A stretch of DNA of 64,000 bases from Deltaproteobacteria bacterium (GTDB lineage: Bacteria > Myxococcota_A > UBA9160 > JAJDAL01), in contig JAJDAL010000054.1 of NCBI GenBank assembly GCA_029261875.1, positions 62,001 through 126,000 of the forward strand, given 5' to 3'. A program made the translations under genes and the position numbers. Positions 8,257 to 17,628 of this stretch are shown here, piece after piece. Each line of letters begins with the position of its first letter. Within the stretch, counting starts at the first letter, position 1. The notes under the pieces are model-generated. The model did no database searches, was not told the DNA's origin, and saw nothing but the letters and a program-made list of their open reading frames with translations.

Positions 8257-9432
8257 TTAGCGAGTCGGGAGGTTGAGGACGCGTTTCGCGATGATGTTGC
8301 GCTGGATCTCGGACGAACCCGAATAGATCGTCCCGGCCCGCGACCAGAGGTATTCGCGCGACCAGTCCATGGTGGGCCGCGCATGGGCGGAGTCCGCGCG
8401 CAGGTGCGCTTGGGGACCGAGCAGTTCGAGGGCCGCATCGGATTGTCGTTGGGCGAGTTCGGACCAGAGGAGTTTTTCGATCGAAGCTTCGGGGCCCGGA
8501 GAACGCCCGGACGCGAGACCCGCCAGGGTGCGGTAGCCGTTGCCGCGCATGACTTCGTTTTCCACCAACAGCCAGGCGAGCTTTTCGCGAACGTCCGCTC
8601 GTTGGGCGGTGCCCCGTTCGGAAATTCCCCGAGCCAGGTCCGCCAGGAAGCGATCGTTGCGCGCGGGTTCCGCCAAGGACGTGGAGCCGCGCTCGTAGGA
8701 GAGAACCGTCATGGCGATGCGCCAGCCCTCGCCCAGGGCGCCCACCAAATGTTCGCGTTTCGCGAGCGCGCCGTCGAAGAAGACTTCGCCGAACTCCGAT
8801 TCGCCGGTGATCTGTCGCAACCCGCGAACCTCGATTCCTTCGGCGTCGAGGGGCAGGAGGAAGAAGCTGATGCCGCCGTGGCGATCGTCGGCGTCCGTGC
8901 GCGCGAGGACGAAGATCCAATCCGCCCAGGGCCCGAAGGTGGTCCAGACCTTCTGACCGTAGATGCGGAAGTCTTCGCCGTCGGGTTCCGCGCGCGTTCG
9001 CAAGCCCGCCAGGTCGCTGCCTGCGCCGGGTTCGCTGAATCCCTGACACCAGACTTCTTCGCAATTCAAAATATTGGGGATGAAGCGTCGACGCTGTGCT
9101 TCGCTGCCGTGGTGAATCAACGCGGGTGCCAGGAGTGTGACGCCCAGCAAGTTCGGGATCGGGGGTACGTCGGCGCGAAAGATCTCTTCTTGAAAGATCG
9201 CCTTCTCCACGGCGGTTGCGCCGCGTCCGCCCCATTCGGCGGGCCAATCCATTCCCAGGTATCCCGCATCGTTGAGCTTGACCTGGAATCGGCGCCGAAT
9301 CTCGAAGAGTTTGTCCTCGTCATTGGCGGGGTCGCGGATTTCCTCGAGGAATGGGCGGTCTAGATTCTGCTTGAGCCATTGCCGCAGATCATTGCGGAAT
9401 TGCTCTTGTTCTTGGGTAAACGCGAGATCCAT
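8257..9432 (-). CDS. Acyl-CoA dehydrogenase, larger subunit of a heteromeric pair
   Basis: A 391-residue ACAD. The ATG at 9432 has GGGAGGA five bases ahead, preferred over the open frame extending to 9558. The N-terminal MDLAFTQEQEQFRNDLRQWL, the motif GFSEPGAGSDLAGLRT (flavin/substrate loop), GQKVWTTFGPWADW, and the closing YSGSSEIQRNIIAKRVLNLP are all textbook. It forms a probable complex with the protein encoded just downstream. The 124-base gap to the divergent enoyl-CoA hydratase gene should hold both promoters, giving a beta-oxidation-like module: dehydrogenase plus hydratase/isomerase. Confidence 0.9.
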   Translation of the reverse strand: MDLAFTQEQEQFRNDLRQWLKQNLDRPFLEEIRDPANDEDKLFEIRRRFQVKLNDAGYLGMDWPAEWGGRGATAVEKAIFQEEIFRADVPPIPNLLGVTLLAPALIHHGSEAQRRRFIPNILNCEEVWCQGFSEPGAGSDLAGLRTRAEPDGEDFRIYGQKVWTTFGPWADWIFVLARTDADDRHGGISFFLLPLDAEGIEVRGLRQITGESEFGEVFFDGALAKREHLVGALGEGWRIAMTVLSYERGSTSLAEPARNDRFLADLARGISERGTAQRADVREKLAWLLVENEVMRGNGYRTLAGLASGRSPGPEASIEKLLWSELAQRQSDAALELLGPQAHLRADSAHARPTMDWSREYLWSRAGTIYSGSSEIQRNIIAKRVLNLPTR

Positions 9433-9556
9433 GCCGTCCTCCCTGGGTCCGGCACAGCGTAGAAGGCCTGGGGCGCCTGCGCCAAACGAGATTTCCCTTC
9501 CACTTGACCTCGTGACCCGGCCGGCAGGACAATCGCGCCCCTTCGGGAGGCGCCCC

Positions 9557-10351
9557 ATGGACTACGAACAGATTCGATACCGCGTGGACGATGGCGTCGC
9601 GTGGATCACCCTGAACCGGCCGGACCGACTCAACGCCTGGACGCCGCGCATGAGCGTCGAGCAGGCCGACGCCATCGAACGCGCCAATGGGGACGACGCC
9701 GTGGGCGCGCTGGTGATGACCGGGGCCGGTCGCGGCTTCTGCGCGGGTGCCGACATGGAGGAGACCTTTCAATCGAGAATCGACGGCGTCGATCCCGGGG
9801 AGGGGACCGACGAGGGCAGTGGCGGATTGCCCAAGGGCCTCGATTGGGTGGGACTGTTGCGTCGATCGAAACCCATCATCGCAGCGGTCAACGGAGCGGC
9901 GGTAGGGATCGGGATGACGATGATTCTGCCCTGCGATGTGATCCTGGCCGCCGAGCGTGCGCGCTTCTCGATGGCGTTCATCAAAGTGGGGCTCGTTCCC
10001 GAATTGGCGAGCACGCATTTCCTCGTGCAGCGGATGGGTTTTGGGCGCGCCAGCGAGATGTGTCTGACGGGACGCCTCTACGGTGCGCAGGAGTGCCTCG
10101 CGAGTGGGCTCGTGGATCGCGTGGTTCCGGGAGACGCGTTGGTCGATCAGGCGACGGCATTGGCGCGCGAAATTGCCGCAAACCCGGCGCCGCAATTGCG
10201 CATGACCAAGCATCTATTGACCGAGAACGGATCCGCGACGGATCTCAAAGCCGTCCAACGACTCGAGAGCGAACTTTTGCGCGAATGTTGGAAGACCCCC
10301 GAACATCACGCCGCCGTGAAGGCATTTCTCGAGCAACAGAAACGATCCTAG
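9557..10351 (+). CDS. Enoyl-CoA hydratase/isomerase family protein
   Basis: A 264-residue crotonase. ATG 9557 follows GGGAGG at 5-6 bases. WITLNRPDRLNAW and GAGRGFCAGADMEE (oxyanion-hole strand) are clear. At the two catalytic Glu positions of rat hydratase, the first (PEI-type site) reads MAFIKVGLVPE, without Glu at the usual place, while the second (GRASEMCLTG) keeps its Glu. One Glu only is more usual in isomerases or other crotonase reactions than in hydratases, so the reaction should stay open. It is divergent from the dehydrogenase pair and probably acts on the same acyl-CoA. The stop shares a CTAG with the convergent hydroxylase gene. Confidence 0.88.
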   Translation: MDYEQIRYRVDDGVAWITLNRPDRLNAWTPRMSVEQADAIERANGDDAVGALVMTGAGRGFCAGADMEETFQSRIDGVDPGEGTDEGSGGLPKGLDWVGLLRRSKPIIAAVNGAAVGIGMTMILPCDVILAAERARFSMAFIKVGLVPELASTHFLVQRMGFGRASEMCLTGRLYGAQECLASGLVDRVVPGDALVDQATALAREIAANPAPQLRMTKHLLTENGSATDLKAVQRLESELLRECWKTPEHHAAVKAFLEQQKRS

Positions 10352-10983
10352 GAAGAGGTGACGTCCACGCCCAGCGTGCTCGCGGTGGGAGAGGTCTCGA
10401 CGACGCGCGGATCCGGACGCGTGCCAAACCAGCGGTCGGCGGCCCGCATGCTGACGCCCTGCCAGTAGTTCTCGTTCTTGAAATGGTGCAGGCGATGATT
10501 GGTGATGACGCGTCGGTAGTACGCGGATCGTGGCCAGTAACGCGTGTGGGCGAGGTAGTGAACCCATTCGTAGTGGAGGGAGAGGACGAGGTAGATCGAT
10601 ACCCCGGTCCAGGCAAGCGGGGCCGTGGGGGTGATGAGGTACCAGACGCCCACCAACAAGGGGATGCTGTAGATGTAGGAATGCAGCGGAATGAACAGGA
10701 GGTCGATGTTCCACGGATCCCGGTGATGAATCCGATGGCTCCGCGGTACCGGGAAATCGAGCGTGCGCCCGGCGAGCGTCAACGGCTTGTAGTGGAGGAC
10801 GAAGACGTGGATCAGCCACTCGTTCAGGGGCCAGTAGAGCAGGGTTCCCGCGATGGGCAGCGCATCCCAAAGCGATGCCGGTCCGAGGAACAGGCGGATT
10901 CCAAGCGCCAATCCCAGCAGGGCCACGAGGATGCGGGGGCTCGCATGGCGCCAGAATTCGCGAAAGACCTCGGAGAACGTCAT
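10348..10983 (-). CDS. Fatty acid hydroxylase / sterol desaturase family membrane enzyme
   Basis: A 211-residue di-iron membrane protein. Four His clusters are present: HVFVLH, HRIHH (residues about 89-93), HYEWVHYLAH and HRLHH, set among four or five hydrophobic segments. This is the layout of the ERG3/FAH family (O2-dependent C-H hydroxylation or desaturation of lipid chains, sterols or carotenoids at the membrane). A short family member like this resembles bacterial fatty acid 2-hydroxylase or beta-carotene hydroxylase relatives. It lies tail-to-tail with the crotonase gene and 50 bases from the end of the giant spermidine-synthase-like gene's reading direction. Confidence 0.85.
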   Translation of the reverse strand: MTFSEVFREFWRHASPRILVALLGLALGIRLFLGPASLWDALPIAGTLLYWPLNEWLIHVFVLHYKPLTLAGRTLDFPVPRSHRIHHRDPWNIDLLFIPLHSYIYSIPLLVGVWYLITPTAPLAWTGVSIYLVLSLHYEWVHYLAHTRYWPRSAYYRRVITNHRLHHFKNENYWQGVSMRAADRWFGTRPDPRVVETSPTASTLGVDVTSS

Positions 10984-11033
10984 GGGCAGAGTTTAGCGTT
11001 TCGAGCCGACGTCGAAGGCGGCCGAGCGGAGAA

Positions 11034-14000
11034 TCATTCCGCGAGGCTCACCCGGACGCGGTCGCGCAGGCGCGCGAGTTCGACATTGTCGGGGTGGTTC
11101 GCCAAAGCGTCGTCGAGTACCTGCAGGGCCCGCGGTCGGGTGGCATCGTGGGCCGCCAAACCCTCGGCCAGCCCGTAGGGTGCGCGCCAGTAGCTGGGGT
11201 CGACTTCCATGGCCCGTTCGAAATAATCGATGCCGCGTTCCGTTTCTCCCTCGCGCATCGACATACTGCCGAGCAGACCCAGGGAATCCACGCGGGGCTC
11301 CAGGGACAACACTTCGAGATGCATCGCTCGCGCGCGCTCGAGATCTCCGGTGCGAATCAACGCCCAACCCAGCTCGGACATGAGGTCCGTGTGGCGGGGA
11401 TGGTGCTCGACCGCACTTTCCAGGACTTCGACGGCTCGGGCGGAGGCATCGTCGGATTGCAGCGCTTCGGCAAACGCGATGGCGGTCCCCGGGCGAAACA
11501 TCCCCAGCTCGAGCGCGCGCGCGTAATACGCGTAGGCGGTTTTTGAATCGCCTTCCTCGCGCAGGCGCCGGGCCCAATATTCCGCTTCGTAGCGTTGCAC
11601 TTCCGCGAGGGGCGGGCGGCGGTCGTGGGCGGGGCGCGTGGGCGACGCGCTGCCGCTGGCCTGGGCGAGGCGAGCCGCGAAGGTCTGTTCGATTTCCGCC
11701 GTGTAATAGCCCGTTTCCAGCATCGCGTTCGCGGCGGAAGCGATTTCCCGCGGGTTCACCGCGACGGTCCGCGCGCGGTAGCGGAGATACGCGTCCATCC
11801 ACAGGTCGTTCGCGGCGGTCGGATTCTTCTGGCGGGGATCCAATGTCTGTACGAAGGAGGAATCTTCGCTGCGGAAGAACCCGCGCGGTGCCAGGTATTC
11901 GAGGCGCTGATGGGTCGCGCGATTCAGGGGGCCGGACCGCGAAAGGGTTGCGAAGCCCGCTTGGGAAACCGCGTGATGGGAGAGCAGGGTCAGGAGGTTT
12001 CCCATGTCGATGCGGGCCAGGTCGTTGCGAATCGGGGGCGCGTCGAAACGATCCTCCATGGCGGCGAAGTCGGGTTCGATCCGCTGCGCAGACGCCACGG
12101 CGATCACGTCCCCATAGCCGCTGCTCTCGAACAACACGACGTGGGGAAAGACGTGCCCCAGGCTGCGCAGAATCAACGCGATGGCTTCATCGCTCTGCTC
12201 GTACTGGTGGAACCAAAGCGTGAATACGCCCCCGGTATTGAGCTTTTTCGAAACCACCCGGAAGAATTCGACCGTGAAGAGCGATCCGACGCCGGCAATC
12301 CAGGGATTCGAGGGTTCGGAAATGACGACGTCGTAGCGTCGAGGCACCGCGCGCATGAAACCCTGCGCATCGTCCACGTAGACGCGGACGCGCGGGTCCG
12401 AGAGCGCTTGGTAGTTGTGGTCGGCGAACAAGGGGTCTGCACCCATTACACTGCTGGAGATTTCCACCACATCGAGTCGATCGATGGGGTGGCGCAAGGC
12501 GGATCCGACCGTGATGCCCGAGCCGTAACCGATCACGAGCACTTGCTTTGCGTCGGTCTGGGTAAACAGCGGCGCATGGGCAAGCAGGAGTTGCGTGCGC
12601 AGGTCGCCGCCGACGGCGTTCGTCGACGCATCGGGTTTCGAGTTGACGAAGAGCGAAACGACGTCGTCGCGCCCGGTGGCGAGCACGGTCGTGTGGGCGT
12701 CCTCGTCGAAAAAGAACGGAACGCCGGGCTGCCGCTCGGGAGCGAATACGCGACGCCAGTTTTCGAAGCTCGCCAGTGGGTGTGCGCCGGAGGAACCGCG
12801 GGGTTGGAAATCCGCGTAGGAGCGAAGGTGATGGCGGGCGTAGCGAATCGGGTCGTACCAACCGGTTCCGAAGGCCAGGTAGAGGGCAATCGCAGCGCCG
12901 GCACCGGCCGCCAGCCGAATTCGCACGCGCGGTTTCATCTCCGCGGCCAGGACGAGCAAGGTTGCGGCGCCGGCGGTGTGGAGCGTGAGGTTGATGTGCA
13001 TGGCCGCCAGCAGACCGAACGCCGGCAACAGGAAGAGGCTCGTGACGAGAACACCCAAGACGTTTCCCACCGTGTTCCACGCGTAGGCGGACCCAACCCG
13101 CGTGCCCACCTGACCGCGCCGAGCTTGAATCTGGGCCACCAGGGGGAATCCGAACCCGAGCCCGATCGTGGGGAGTGCCAGGCTGGCGAGGATCATGGCG
13201 GCCTTGGCCGCCTGGGCGAGTTCGAAACCCGCGGGCGTTTCGCGCAGGCTGTCGCGCACCAACCCGATCCAATAGGGAAGTCGCTCGATCATCGGAGTGG
13301 CGGCGAGCAGACTGACGACGACCAGTAACTGACTTGCGGCCAACCACCACAGCGGCCGCCGGATGTCCAAGCGACTGATGATCGCGCTGCCGGTTCCGAT
13401 TCCCGCGATGAAACACATCAACATGACGGTGAAGGAATAGGCCGAGGAACCGAAACTGATTCCGATGATGCGGAGGAAGAGCACTTCGTACCCCATGGCG
13501 GCGAAGCCACTCGCGGCCAGGGCGATCAAGGTCAAGCGGAATGTGGTGGTGCTGTAGCTCGGGTCCGTCGTCGAGCCCTGGGCACTTCGTTCGCCGGCCG
13601 GGCGCGACCGGTCGATGCCGCCTGTTGGGCGCGAGGGGAGCCAGACCAGCAACGCGGCCAGGAAATTCATGCTGGCCGCCAAACCGAGCGACGGGTAGAT
13701 CCCGAACAGTGGCAACGTGAGAAAACCCGCGATTCCCGCACCCGCTACGGCGCCCAGGTTGTTGAGCGCGTAGAGGGTGGCGACCGGGCGTCGGGCTTCG
13801 CCGGGACGCGGGATGAGATGGCGGGCCATCAGGGGAAGCGTGCCGCCCAGCGCGATCGCCGGAAGCAGAATGGCCGAGATCGAAAGACCGAAACGCATGG
13901 CGAGTTTGAGGGACGTGCTCTCGAACGCGACGCTCGCAAGCGCCACGTATCCGTAGCCCGCAATTTCGAGAAAGAAGGGCAGGGCGAGGCAGTACAGCCC

Positions 14001-14243
14001 GACGGCGACTTCCAGCGCAACGTAGGTCCGCAGCGCGTTCCCGCCGCGATCCGCCCAGCGGCCGAAGCCATAGGCGCCGATCGCCAACCCCCCCATGTAG
14101 ACCGAAAGCACGGCGGCCTCGGCGTGGGCGGTGGTGCCGATCAGTTGGACCAGAAGCTTGGCCCACACGATTTCGTGCATGAGGCCTGCGAGGCCACTGA
14201 GGAAGAACGCAGCAAAGATCCAGGGGGTCAAACGGGGCCTCAC
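11034..14243 (-). CDS. Fused membrane transporter-like / spermidine-synthase-like / TPR protein
   Basis: A very long protein (1069 residues). Residues 1-450 hold about twelve membrane helices with an MFS-like GGLAIGAYGFGRWADR loop. The middle (about 480-750) is a spermidine synthase-type Rossmann domain: VLVIGYGSGITVGSALRH, LDVVEISS, YDVVISEPSNPW and GSLFTVEFF. The C-terminal 230 residues are tetratricopeptide repeats (for example YYARALELGMFRPG and ERGIDYFERAMEVDPSYWRAPY). SpeE-MFS fusions exist in many bacteria, but their substrate is not established. Start is GTG 14243 or TTG 14246. GTG overlaps the TGA of a four-codon leader (see 14240-14265), so coupling is possible. Confidence 0.8.
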   Translation of the reverse strand: MRPRLTPWIFAAFFLSGLAGLMHEIVWAKLLVQLIGTTAHAEAAVLSVYMGGLAIGAYGFGRWADRGGNALRTYVALEVAVGLYCLALPFFLEIAGYGYVALASVAFESTSLKLAMRFGLSISAILLPAIALGGTLPLMARHLIPRPGEARRPVATLYALNNLGAVAGAGIAGFLTLPLFGIYPSLGLAASMNFLAALLVWLPSRPTGGIDRSRPAGERSAQGSTTDPSYSTTTFRLTLIALAASGFAAMGYEVLFLRIIGISFGSSAYSFTVMLMCFIAGIGTGSAIISRLDIRRPLWWLAASQLLVVVSLLAATPMIERLPYWIGLVRDSLRETPAGFELAQAAKAAMILASLALPTIGLGFGFPLVAQIQARRGQVGTRVGSAYAWNTVGNVLGVLVTSLFLLPAFGLLAAMHINLTLHTAGAATLLVLAAEMKPRVRIRLAAGAGAAIALYLAFGTGWYDPIRYARHHLRSYADFQPRGSSGAHPLASFENWRRVFAPERQPGVPFFFDEDAHTTVLATGRDDVVSLFVNSKPDASTNAVGGDLRTQLLLAHAPLFTQTDAKQVLVIGYGSGITVGSALRHPIDRLDVVEISSSVMGADPLFADHNYQALSDPRVRVYVDDAQGFMRAVPRRYDVVISEPSNPWIAGVGSLFTVEFFRVVSKKLNTGGVFTLWFHQYEQSDEAIALILRSLGHVFPHVVLFESSGYGDVIAVASAQRIEPDFAAMEDRFDAPPIRNDLARIDMGNLLTLLSHHAVSQAGFATLSRSGPLNRATHQRLEYLAPRGFFRSEDSSFVQTLDPRQKNPTAANDLWMDAYLRYRARTVAVNPREIASAANAMLETGYYTAEIEQTFAARLAQASGSASPTRPAHDRRPPLAEVQRYEAEYWARRLREEGDSKTAYAYYARALELGMFRPGTAIAFAEALQSDDASARAVEVLESAVEHHPRHTDLMSELGWALIRTGDLERARAMHLEVLSLEPRVDSLGLLGSMSMREGETERGIDYFERAMEVDPSYWRAPYGLAEGLAAHDATRPRALQVLDDALANHPDNVELARLRDRVRVSLAE

Positions 14244-14265
14244 CAATAACTCATAATCAACTCAT
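14240..14265 (-). promoter_or_regulatory. Tandem mini-ORFs with a strong SD ahead of the giant gene
   Basis: Reading the minus strand, AAGGAG (14277-14272) sits six bases before ATG 14265, which opens a two-codon ORF (M-S-stop). A second ATG at 14254 opens M-S-Y-W-stop, whose TGA overlaps the GTG start of the large gene as GTGA. The best SD therefore serves the mini-ORF and not the large gene. Translational coupling is the inference; a sequencing error near the start is the alternative. Confidence 0.4.
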
Positions 14266-14376
14266 GTTTTGCTCCTTATACCTGTCTCCCCCATCCCGGC
14301 GCAAGTTCTGCCCGGCCGGGAATTCGAAAGCTTCCCAGCTACTTGGCCGGATCTCTCCCGGGGACCGGGGCGGGTT

Positions 14377-16080
14377 ATGCTCCCGGCGGTGATGCGCCGA
14401 ATTCTCGTCCTGGGGCTTCTGATCGCGATCGCGCTGTTGTTGCACCGGTGGGCGCGCGCTCCGGGCACGGTGCTCTATTTCGGTGGCCCGATCGTCACCA
14501 TGGACGCGCGCCAACCCCGCGTCGATGCCCTGCTCACGGAGGGGGATCGAATCGTTGCGTTGGGAAGCGTGGAGGCGGTGACGACCCAAGCGCGGGGGCG
14601 CGTGCGGCGCGTGGATCTCGCGGGGCGGGCCTTGTTGCCCGGCTTCATCGATGCCCACGGTCACTTTCCCGGAGCGGGGGTCTACCGGGTATTCGAAGAC
14701 CTCAACAGCCCGCCGATGGGTTCGACGGAGACCATCGAGGATGTCGTCGACGCGATGCGCGGGCTGGCGCAGCAGGTCAGCCCCGGCGATTGGGTCGTGG
14801 GCATGGGGTACGACGACACGCTGCTGAAAGAGAAACGCCACCCGACGCGCCGCGACCTCGACCGCGCGTCGGTCGAACACCCGATCGCAGTACTCCACGT
14901 GTCCGGGCACTTGTTGGTGCTCAACAGCGCGGGACTCGCGCGGATGGGAGTCGGGCCCGACACGCCGGATCCCGACGGCGGATCGATCGGAAGAGAATCG
15001 GGCGGAACCGAACCGTCGGGATTGCTCGCGGAGTCCGCGGCGGAGCCCTTGCAACACGAGCTGTTCGAATTCTCGACCCTCGAGCAACTGAAAATCGTTC
15101 GCCACGCCAGTGCGCTCTACCTGAAAGCGGGTGTGACGACCGCACAGTCGGGGCTTGCGACCGAAGAACTGGTGCGCGGATTCGCGCTGCTCTCGCGCTT
15201 GGGATTGCTCCCATTGCGACTCGTGGTCTGGCCCGACGAAGGGGCCGCGGATGCGCTGCTCGCCGGGCGCATCGATCTTCCGGATCGTCCCGCGTCGACC
15301 CTGAGGCGGGGCGCGGTGAAGCTCGTCGCCGACGGTTCGATTCAGGGCTACACGGGCTACCTCACGCAGCCCTACCACGTGCCGCCCGGTGACGACCCGG
15401 GCTACCGCGGCTACGGGCGATGGAGTGTGGAAGAGCTCACGGAACGCGTGACGCGATTCCACGCGGCGGGCCTGCAGGTGGCGGTGCACGGCAATGGCGA
15501 TGCGGCCATCGATGACATCTTGACTGCGTTCGAGAGTGCGTACGCGAAGCATCCACGGGACGACGCGCGTCACGTCATCATTCACGCTCAGATGGCGCGG
15601 GACGATCAGTTGGAGCGGATGCGGCGGCTGGGCATCATTCCGAGTTTCTTCAGTCTGCATACGTATTACTGGGGCGATCGTCATCGCGAAATCTTTATGG
15701 GACCGCAACGCGCTGCCCGCATGAGTCCCGCGCGCTCGGCCCTGGACCGGGGGCTCCGCATCACCATTCACGCCGATGCGCCGGTGGTCCCCATGGAGCC
15801 TTTGCGCCTGGTCTGGTCGGCGGTGAACCGGGTCTCGACCAGCGGGAGAGTGATGGGCGCGGAGGAGCGCATCGGCGCGGAGGAGGCGCTGCGCGCTGTA
15901 ACGATCGATGCGGCGTACCAACATTTCGACGAAGGGGAGGTCGGGTCCCTCGAGGCGGGAAAGCGCGCCGATATGGTGGTGTTGTCGCGCTCGCCCCTCG
16001 AGGAAACGGAAACCATCGATCGAATCCGCGTGTTGCAAACGATCGTGGGCGGGCGATCCGTGTATCGCGCCGAGAACTGA
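14377..16080 (+). CDS. Membrane-anchored amidohydrolase (amidohydrolase_3 / YtcJ type)
   Basis: A 567-residue metal-dependent hydrolase with an N-terminal signal anchor (ILVLGLLIAIALLLHRW). Start is ATG 14377 (or ATG 14392, which gives the same anchor). Metal ligands of the TIM barrel are visible: DAHGHF (HxH), QVAVHGNGDAAID, HVIIHAQMARD and ITIHADAPVVP (Asp). The composite beta-sandwich is seen at both ends (YFGGPIVTMD and KRADMVVLSRSP). The family cleaves C-N bonds in amides, formamides or ureas; the substrate is unknown. It is divergent from the giant gene and followed after 12 bases by an MBOAT gene. Confidence 0.87.
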   Translation: MLPAVMRRILVLGLLIAIALLLHRWARAPGTVLYFGGPIVTMDARQPRVDALLTEGDRIVALGSVEAVTTQARGRVRRVDLAGRALLPGFIDAHGHFPGAGVYRVFEDLNSPPMGSTETIEDVVDAMRGLAQQVSPGDWVVGMGYDDTLLKEKRHPTRRDLDRASVEHPIAVLHVSGHLLVLNSAGLARMGVGPDTPDPDGGSIGRESGGTEPSGLLAESAAEPLQHELFEFSTLEQLKIVRHASALYLKAGVTTAQSGLATEELVRGFALLSRLGLLPLRLVVWPDEGAADALLAGRIDLPDRPASTLRRGAVKLVADGSIQGYTGYLTQPYHVPPGDDPGYRGYGRWSVEELTERVTRFHAAGLQVAVHGNGDAAIDDILTAFESAYAKHPRDDARHVIIHAQMARDDQLERMRRLGIIPSFFSLHTYYWGDRHREIFMGPQRAARMSPARSALDRGLRITIHADAPVVPMEPLRLVWSAVNRVSTSGRVMGAEERIGAEEALRAVTIDAAYQHFDEGEVGSLEAGKRADMVVLSRSPLEETETIDRIRVLQTIVGGRSVYRAEN

Positions 16081-16092
16081 GCGCGTCCTCTC

Positions 16093-17523
16093 TTGTTGTT
16101 CCACACCTACGACTACGTCTTTCTTTTTCTTCCACTGGTATGGATCACGTATCTCGTTCTACGTCGAACGACGTTCACCAACGTCATCCTGTTGATCGCC
16201 AGCTACGTCTTCTATTGCTACGAATCGTTTCACCTCATCTTCTTCATTCTCTTCAGTTCGACGCTCGACTTCATCATCGGCCCCCGCATCGAGGCGGCGA
16301 CATCACCCCGGCGTCGCAAGGCGCTACTGGCGGTCAGCATCGTCGGGAATCTCGGCCTCCTGTTCGTTTTGAAGTACTTCGCTTGGCTCTTCAACGCGTT
16401 CCGCGTCGCGTGGTCGGGCATGTTTCCCGAGCAGCCGATCGCATGGAAGCCCCCGGAATTCATCCTTCCGCCCGGCATTTCGTTCTACACCTTCCAGACC
16501 CTCACCTACACGATCGACATCTACCGCGGTCAGTTCCACGCGACCCGCGATCGGGTCAAGTTCTTCACCTACGTCGCCCTGTTTCCGCAATTGGTCGCCG
16601 GCCCCATCGAGCGCTGTCGCGACCTGCTCCCCCAGCTCACGGAAGGGCGCAAACGCGCCTCCGCCGTGCTGATCGAACACAGTCTGTTTCTGATTGGCTG
16701 GGGGCTGTTCAAGAAGTTGGTGCTCGCGGACAACCTCGGCAACATCGCGGATCTGATCTACCTCGACCCCAAGGAACTCGCCGGCGGGGTCGTGATTCTT
16801 CCTTTGGCGTTCTGCTTCCAGATCTATTGCGATTTCTCCGCTTACACCGACATCGCGCGCGGCACGGCGGGGCTGTTCAACATCCAATTGAGCCGCAATT
16901 TCCTGACGCCGTACTTCGCCACCTCCCCCTCGGACTTCTGGCGGCGTTGGCACATCACCCTCTCCACCTGGCTCCGGGACTATCTCTACATCCCCTTGGG
17001 CGGCGAGCGTCACGGCCGTCTTCGCACCCTGCGCAATCTGGTCATCACGATGTTCTTGGGAGGCCTTTGGCACGGCGCGGGCCTGTTCTTCATCCTGTGG
17101 GGCCTCTATCACGGATTCCTGCTCGTGTTGTACCGCCTGTTTCCGTTGGACGAATGGCTGATACGCCGGGGCGGGCGGTCCGGGCGAGCGCTCGCAACCC
17201 TGTTGATGTTCTGCTTGACGTGTTTTGGTTGGCTCTTGTTTCGCACGGATCTCCAGGTGTTCGGTCCCCTCATGGGAACTCTGGGCGACCTGTGGGCCGA
17301 TCCGGGAAACGCGCGGTTCTGGTCGGTGCTGTACGTCACCGCGCTATTCGCCGTCCCGGTACTCCTTACGGACTTCATGGGGTTTCGGCGCGGAGGCGAG
17401 TTCGTGGACCTCTACCCCCGATTCTCCGTTCCGACCCGCGTGGCGATCTACGTGGTGATCTTCTTTGTCACGTCGCTGTTCGCCAAACGCGAGGGTTACG
17501 CGTTTATCTACTTCCAGTTCTAA
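16093..17523 (+). CDS. Membrane-bound O-acyltransferase (MBOAT, AlgI-like)
   Basis: A 476-residue polytopic protein starting at TTG 16093 (TTG 16096 also possible; both lack a strong SD). The opening LFHTYDYVFLFLPLVW is typical of AlgI-like MBOATs. FVALFPQLVAGPIER resembles the conserved segment, FWRRWHITLSTWLRDYLYIPLGG has been cut here to FWRRWHITLSTWLRDY, and GLWHGAG holds the catalytic His. Such proteins move acyl groups across the membrane to O-acetylate exopolysaccharides or wall polymers, normally with an AlgJ/DltD-type SGNH partner. No partner gene is next to it; FapA follows. Function at family level is firm, the acceptor is unknown. Confidence 0.9.
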   Translation: MLFHTYDYVFLFLPLVWITYLVLRRTTFTNVILLIASYVFYCYESFHLIFFILFSSTLDFIIGPRIEAATSPRRRKALLAVSIVGNLGLLFVLKYFAWLFNAFRVAWSGMFPEQPIAWKPPEFILPPGISFYTFQTLTYTIDIYRGQFHATRDRVKFFTYVALFPQLVAGPIERCRDLLPQLTEGRKRASAVLIEHSLFLIGWGLFKKLVLADNLGNIADLIYLDPKELAGGVVILPLAFCFQIYCDFSAYTDIARGTAGLFNIQLSRNFLTPYFATSPSDFWRRWHITLSTWLRDYLYIPLGGERHGRLRTLRNLVITMFLGGLWHGAGLFFILWGLYHGFLLVLYRLFPLDEWLIRRGGRSGRALATLLMFCLTCFGWLLFRTDLQVFGPLMGTLGDLWADPGNARFWSVLYVTALFAVPVLLTDFMGFRRGGEFVDLYPRFSVPTRVAIYVVIFFVTSLFAKREGYAFIYFQF

Positions 17524-17628
17524 GGGTTTCTCCCGAATCCGAGTGTGGGAACCCCCGGGTCTCGGGCGATCGCCTCACGGCTCACCGGTGTGCAGCCGAT
17601 GACGGGAACAGGAGGCGTGCGTTCGTCT

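Noticed and set aside
7066-9363. Long plus-strand reading frame (765 codons) opposite the acyl-CoA dehydrogenase pair
   Set aside because: It is antisense to two clear enzymes, has Arg/Gly-rich unpatterned sequence and no SD; a GC-rich shadow frame.
14257-16104. Minus-strand frame of 615 codons opposite the amidohydrolase
   Set aside because: The plus-strand frame has all metal-ligand motifs; this one has no domain and no start signal.
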